A stretch of DNA of 16,827 nucleotides from JAKVAV01 sp047632755 (lineage in GTDB: Bacteria > Bacteroidota > Bacteroidia > Flavobacteriales_D > Cryomorphaceae). Below the pieces are notes generated by a model. The model was not told the DNA's origin and did no database searches. It worked only from the letters and a program-made list of their open reading frames with translations. The stretch lies in NCBI GenBank assembly GCA_047632755.1, contig JBLIDT010000046.1, positions 1 to 16,827 of the forward strand, given 5' to 3'. A program made the position numbers and the translations under genes. Positions 14,255 through 16,827 of the stretch are shown here, piece by piece. How positions within the stretch are numbered: the stretch's first letter is position 1; each line of letters starts with the position of its first letter.

Positions 14255-14343
14255 TCGCCAACAATTGAATAACAAGCACAGCGCACTAATATCCCTGATA
14301 TTCGCGGATAAGACGCACTCGAGTGCGTCTTATTCAGCTTATT
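14255..14343 (-). repeat. Hairpin element copy 1 / attC-like box upstream of bestrophin
   Basis: CCAACAATTGAATAACAAGC at 14258 and GTGCGTCTTATTCAGCTTAT at 14323 recur as a diverged copy at 14495-14539. On the minus strand it ends with GTTGGCG before the bestrophin start, consistent with the right-hand box of a further attC-like site. A 26-bp palindrome is inserted in the middle relative to copy 2. Confidence 0.45.
14308..14333. repeat. Perfect 26-bp palindrome
   Basis: Two 13-bp arms (ATAAGACGCACTC and its complement) with no spacer, centred on CTCGAG. It lies inside hairpin element copy 1, upstream of the bestrophin gene. It is the longest perfect palindrome noticed in the window. Confidence 0.8.
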
Positions 14344-14494
14344 GACTTTCAACAACACCCTTAGTATTCTACTCCCAAAACTTCTTAGAAAAATCCCACT
14401 CCTTCTAATCGGCTTTGGTCATTCTCGAATCTAACTAAAAAACCGCTTCAGTTTCAAACACAGCGGAACGGGTAGTTTCATTTTTTAATTTTGG

Positions 14495-14539
14495 CCAACA
14501 ATTGGATAACATGCACAAGTGCGTGTTATTCCGCTTATT
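14495..14539. repeat. Hairpin element copy 2
   Basis: CCAACAATTGGATAACATGC and GTGCGTGTTATTCCGCTTAT match the two ends of copy 1 with single-base changes. Here they abut through a 2-nt AA centre, so ATAACATGCAC and GTGCGTGTTAT form an 11-bp inverted repeat with one T/G wobble. Confidence 0.55.
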
Positions 14540-14830
14540 CTACCAGCCCTCAATATACCACCTTCCCTCCATTGTGTGCATTCCTCTCAGCTAAAAAGCT
14601 TCGTCGGATGCAGGAAGGCATCCCACCCTTTTTCTCAGGAAAAGCCCTATTCAATTGGGGGGTAAAAGCCCCTATTCTTTTTTCGGCAGTAAGTTGAGGA
14701 GGGGATTGCACGCGGCTATCACTGAATTCAGTGATAATGAAACACCCTTCCCTTTTTAATTGGAGTACTGGCGGCAAGCATTCCATGATCCCGTGGTTTT
14801 CCAACACTCCAAGGAACAACCCTCAACTTC

Positions 14831-14893
14831 TCCGCTTCGCTGGGTTTACCTTCGGTGAGATCGCCCCTTCATCGCTTAGTAGCAACCCTGCGG
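14831..14893 (-). repeat. Dispersed ~60-bp repeat, copy B
   Basis: On the minus strand it reads CCGCAGGGTTGCTACTAAGC, then GCGATCTCAC, then GGTAAACCCAGCGAAGCGGA. It shares CCGCAGGGTTGCTACT and TAAACCCAG with copy D and GATCTCAC with copy C. Confidence 0.6.
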
Positions 14894-15017
14894 AATCGCC
14901 ACCTACTCTTTTAGCTGGCACCTTTTCGAGTTAATATGATGCAGTATTGAAAGCAGTTAACTGTATTCCATAAGAGTCAATCAAGGCGAGAGGACATTGG
15001 CAGTTTTATCGACGCAC

Positions 15018-15076
15018 GGTTGCAACTTAGCGCAGCGATCTCACGCAGCATAGCAAGTAAATCAAGCGGAGTGGGT
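15018..15076 (+). repeat. Dispersed ~60-bp repeat, copy C
   Basis: GGTTGCAACTTAGCGCAGC, GATCTCACGCAGCATAGCAA, then GTAAATCAAGCGGAGTGGG. It aligns along its whole length with copy D, which differs mainly by a hairpin insert, and faces copy B about 125 bp away. Confidence 0.6.
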
Positions 15077-15079
15077 TGT

Positions 15080-15168
15080 TAATATAAATCAACACTACAT
15101 TCTCATCGGTTTCTAGAATTTGGTCTTTTACCGTTTCTATCAATTTTTTAGATAGTCTTTTAAAAAAC
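15080..15168 (-). pseudogene. Possible coding remnant
   Basis: On the minus strand one frame reads as natural-looking protein (FFKRLSKKLIETVKDQILE, then TDENVVLIYINNPL). It has a stop just upstream, no ATG start, and runs directly into repeat copy C. It may be the remains of a gene broken by the repeat. The family is not recognised, and chance coding of an AT-rich stretch is not excluded. Confidence 0.22.
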
Positions 15169-15301
15169 TCATTCTAATACAATTGCTTTAGAACGTATGT
15201 GTTTAGCACAAGTTTTTTAGGTCCAGGATTCTCGATCATCTGATATATTTAGCCGCGACAGCCACATAGGCCCGAATAAACGTATCCTATCCATAAGAAC
15301 T

Positions 15302-15319
15302 AGGCCATCACAATGGCCT
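15302..15319 (-). terminator. Putative terminator after the 103-aa gene
   Basis: AGGCCAT-CACA-ATGGCCT, a perfect 7-bp stem with a 4-nt loop. It lies 22 nt beyond the stop of the minus-strand gene at 15341. The following sequence on that strand (AGTTCTTATGG) is only mildly T-rich. Confidence 0.4.
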
Positions 15320-15340
15320 CTGTTGCTGGGGCTGATTAAC

Positions 15341-15652
15341 TTATGCCTTGGCCAACCAGGTCATCAACTCTTGCGATGTCTTGGGATCGAAACTGGTGAT
15401 AGGTTGCGCCCACATGCGCACCAATCGATCGCCCAAAGCTTTCTGCGCGGTACTCTCTACGGTGCTGTAGAGCAGCGCTTTGGTAAAACCACTCAGGTGG
15501 GTCAAGTGTCGCCGCTCTGGCTTGTCCTTGTCCCAAAGAAGGTCTACGTGGTCCTCAATGGTATCGAACATGAGTAAGCGATGCTTGTTGAGGAGTGCCG
15601 CTAGCTCCACGGCATCGACTTCTTGTAGGGTGAGAAAGGATATGCTGACCAT
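15341..15652 (-). CDS. Small alpha/beta protein of unknown function
   Basis: 103 aa, cytoplasmic, with no leader or membrane segment. The strand/helix pattern VSISFLTLQ, VDAVELAALLNKHRLLM, TKALLYSTV, AQKALGDRLVRM, AQPITSFD, then TSQELMTWL is reminiscent of small ferredoxin-like folds such as CutA or GYD-type proteins. The catalytic or metal residues of those families are not evident, so this is only a fold guess. Codon use is G+C-richer than in the cassette genes, in line with dinB, suggesting an older chromosomal gene. It stands alone between repeat-rich gaps, with a terminator-like hairpin after its stop. Two plus-strand frames over it are shadows. Confidence 0.6.
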   Translation of the reverse strand: MVSISFLTLQEVDAVELAALLNKHRLLMFDTIEDHVDLLWDKDKPERRHLTHLSGFTKALLYSTVESTAQKALGDRLVRMWAQPITSFDPKTSQELMTWLAKA

Positions 15653-15892
15653 TTTTGGTGCGTGTTCGTTTTCTGTTTTTGTGTTGGCTAAAGATAAAGA
15701 ACACTTAGAAGGCCAATCACTCCCTTAGAGTTAAACTTTGCCAAGGGCAGCCGCTCTGAGGGGAATGATCTCTGATGGATTTAGATTTCTCGTAGACGAA
15801 TAGTGCACCTCGGCTGGATGAGGACACTTAACCTCCGTTATTCTTGATATGAAGCACGATGAGATTGAATTGAAGCGCGGCTGACTTGACGT

Positions 15893-15909
15893 CAGTCTCG
15901 GCGAGACTG
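15893..15909. repeat. Palindrome CAGTCTCG-G-CGAGACTG
   Basis: Perfect 8-bp arms around a single G. No T-run follows. Function unknown. Confidence 0.6.
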
Positions 15910-16075
15910 TTTTGAGAGCGGGGGATTGGGGTGGAAGTTGGTTGGATTTGTGACTCGTCAATTGGGGTGCCGCATGGTTGCAAGCATAGGAGGGGCGATC
16001 TGTCACACCAAAGAATATGACTGATGCAGGTATTGTGACTCTAAGTGCCCCGATGGGTCAATTTAGGTTTATAAG

Positions 16076-16160
16076 CCGCAGGGTTGCTACTTAGTGCAGC
16101 CTGCCTGTCCGCAGGCAGGCGTTCTCACGCAGCGAAGCAAGTAAACCCAGGGGAGCGGGG
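16076..16160 (+). repeat. Dispersed ~60-bp repeat, copy D with hairpin insert
   Basis: CCGCAGGGTTGCTACTTAGT, GCAGC, an inserted hairpin, GTTCTCACGCAGCGAAGCAA, then GTAAACCCAGGGGAGCGGGG. It shares its left end with copy B and its centre and right end with copies A and C, so it is the most complete copy in the window. Confidence 0.65.
16099..16120. repeat. Hairpin GCCTGCCTG-TCCG-CAGGCAGGC inside repeat copy D
   Basis: Perfect 9-bp stem with a 4-nt loop. It is absent from copies A, B and C at the equivalent point, so it looks like an insertion into the repeat. Confidence 0.7.
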
Positions 16161-16203
16161 GCCGTGTACTGAAAGTCAAACGAAGTTCAACCATCGAAGC
16201 TGA

Positions 16204-16227
16204 CGAAAGGGGCCCCATCCCCTTTCG
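16204..16227. repeat. Hairpin CGAAAGGGG-CCCCAT-CCCCTTTCG
   Basis: Perfect 9-bp stem with a 6-nt loop, ending 5 bp before the readable transposase remnant. It may have been involved in, or have formed at, the breakpoint of the insertion sequence. Confidence 0.6.
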
Positions 16228-16232
16228 ACGCA

Positions 16233-16421
16233 GGCACCCTCACCGAGTTTATGGCTATGCGCAAGGTCAATACCCGCGGAATAAGCAATGCAAACAAGGG
16301 AATGCTCATGGCCGCGATGGCCTACAACCTCAAAAAGTACCTGAAGTTCTCACAAAAAAGAGTGGAAACGCTAGCCAAGAGTACCGAAAAGCACTTGATT
16401 TATTTGTGCAGATACAACTGA
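16233..16421 (+). pseudogene. IS transposase C-terminal remnant (IS1182-like DDE)
   Basis: 62 readable codons and a stop (GTLTEFMAMRKVNTRGISNA, then NKGMLMAAMAYNLKKYLKF). The pattern GTL..F..MRKVNTRGI..ANK..LMAA.AYNLKKYLKF is the conserved C-terminal block of IS1182-type DDE transposases, after the catalytic Glu. Everything upstream, including the DDE residues, is missing and replaced by a hairpin and dispersed repeat copy D. No terminal inverted repeat was recognised. This is a dead relic, useful as a sign of past transposition at this site. Confidence 0.75.
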
Positions 16422-16563
16422 TTTTAAATCCAAATCCAAGCTTTAAACTTTAGAAGAAAGTGAAAAGAACCCTAAAATAAAGACTGCTTAAACGGCCTTA
16501 GAAGGAGTTGTTTCTTGATGAGATGAAGAGTTGTGCGTCAGCTACTATTGTTGTACTTAGTTT
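16422..16563. other. Short intergenic gap at the right end
   Basis: About 140 bp between the transposase remnant and the convergent hydrolase stop. No feature recognised. Confidence 0.4.
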
Positions 16564-16827
16564 TTAAATATTTTCATTAAACCAATTGATAAGCAACTCA
16601 TTCAATTCTTTTTTTTTATTAGAAAACTTATGATCGGTTTTGAATTTTTCAAGAGTGTAATTGTAATTTATTTTAGTTAATTTTTTAGCAATTTCATCTG
16701 CTTGATTAGGGTTTACTCTTTTGTCTTCCGTGCCACATAGAATAAGTAGACTGGCATTTTTATCTAGTTTATCAGTCCAATATAAAGCAGATCTATTTTT
16801 TAGCTCATTTTTTTTGTTTTTCTCATA
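16564..16827 (-). CDS. Alpha/beta hydrolase (prolyl oligopeptidase-like), C-terminal fragment
   Basis: Partial gene entering from the right edge; the last 87 residues are present. ASLLILCGTEDKRVNPNQAD is the strand and turn carrying the triad Asp (D35 of the fragment) of S9-type or dienelactone-hydrolase-like enzymes. YTLEKFKTDHKF carries the likely triad His (H66). The end KELNELLINWFNENI is the usual terminal helix. The nucleophile Ser lies outside the window, so activity and subfamily are not testable. The gene is strikingly AT-rich, with long A-runs and Lys/Asn-rich, unlike the S9 peptidase at 3931-6363, and lies beside an IS relic; recent transfer is possible. Not in the supplied frames because it lacks a start here. 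Confidence 0.68.
   Translation of the reverse strand, partial: YEKNKKNELKNRSALYWTDKLDKNASLLILCGTEDKRVNPNQADEIAKKLTKINYNYTLEKFKTDHKFSNKKKELNELLINWFNENI

Larger units (their letters stand above)
14540..15340. other. Repeat-dominated region without a confident gene
   Basis: About 800 bp. It holds dispersed-repeat copies B (minus) and C (plus) as an inverted pair and a possible coding remnant (15080-15168). A terminator-like hairpin (15302-15319) lies at its right end. An 89-codon minus-strand frame at 14550-14819 shows no domain and lies in structured sequence, so it is not called a gene. Confidence 0.5.
15653..16232. other. Intergenic region with several inverted repeats
   Basis: About 580 bp without a credible gene. 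It holds a CAGTCTCG/CGAGACTG palindrome, dispersed-repeat copy D with its inserted hairpin, and a CGAAAGGGG/CCCCTTTCG hairpin adjoining the transposase remnant. A 91-codon minus-strand frame (15731-16006) shows no protein-like features. Confidence 0.55.

Noticed and set aside
14550..14819. 89-codon minus-strand frame
   Set aside because: It lies in repeat-rich sequence and has no recognisable domain or start signal; the plus-strand frames over the same stretch look no worse.
15731..16006. 91-codon minus-strand frame
   Set aside because: Pro/Ser/Gln-rich low-quality translation across a palindrome; no support as a gene.

Overview
The window reads as a chromosomal segment of a Bacteroidota bacterium, probably an environmental gliding-type lineage. 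The signs are a secreted lectin with a gliding-motility-associated (CHU_C, type IX secretion) C-terminal domain, a sulfatase lipoprotein with an acidic stretch after its lipid cysteine, a subfamily S9D-type peptidase, and the general absence of strong Shine-Dalgarno sites. No rRNA, tRNA, CRISPR array or complete insertion sequence was seen.

Layout. The left edge cuts the first 21 codons of a RecQ-type helicase (minus). Next come a DinB/YfiT-fold protein with a Tat-like leader (minus), a 77-aa membrane protein (minus) and a repeat-rich gap. DNA polymerase IV (plus) follows; its first catalytic Asp lies upstream of the first ATG, so it appears to start at CTG 1977. Then come a 124-aa membrane protein and a large secreted S9 peptidase (both minus), another repeat-bearing gap, the T9SS lectin/adhesin (plus), and a sulfatase lipoprotein (minus) that converges on it. 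The adhesin and sulfatase suggest contact with, and desulfation of, external glycans.

The most interesting part is 10.77-14.3 kb. Four unrelated single genes (a secreted protein of unknown function, a BLUF blue-light sensor, another secreted protein of unknown function, and a bestrophin-family channel) all lie on the minus strand. They are separated by imperfect inverted-repeat sites of about 46-200 bp whose ends carry AAC/GTT cores. Read on the minus strand, each gene starts 10-50 nt after a GTT-type box and stops 7-30 nt before an AAC-type box. This is the geometry of integron gene cassettes and attC sites, here without an integrase in view: a candidate CALIN (cluster of attC sites lacking an integrase). 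The best site, 13081-13211, has roughly 31-nt outer arms and a GTTRRRY match at the expected end.

The remaining right part (14.25-16.83 kb) is mostly repeats: a duplicated hairpin element, two inverted copies and one further direct copy of a dispersed ~60-bp repeat, a 103-aa protein of unknown function, a 62-codon transposase C-terminal remnant, and an AT-rich, truncated alpha/beta hydrolase at the edge. At least two dispersed repeat families recur through the gaps. All calls rest on reading the sequence only; no database search was run.
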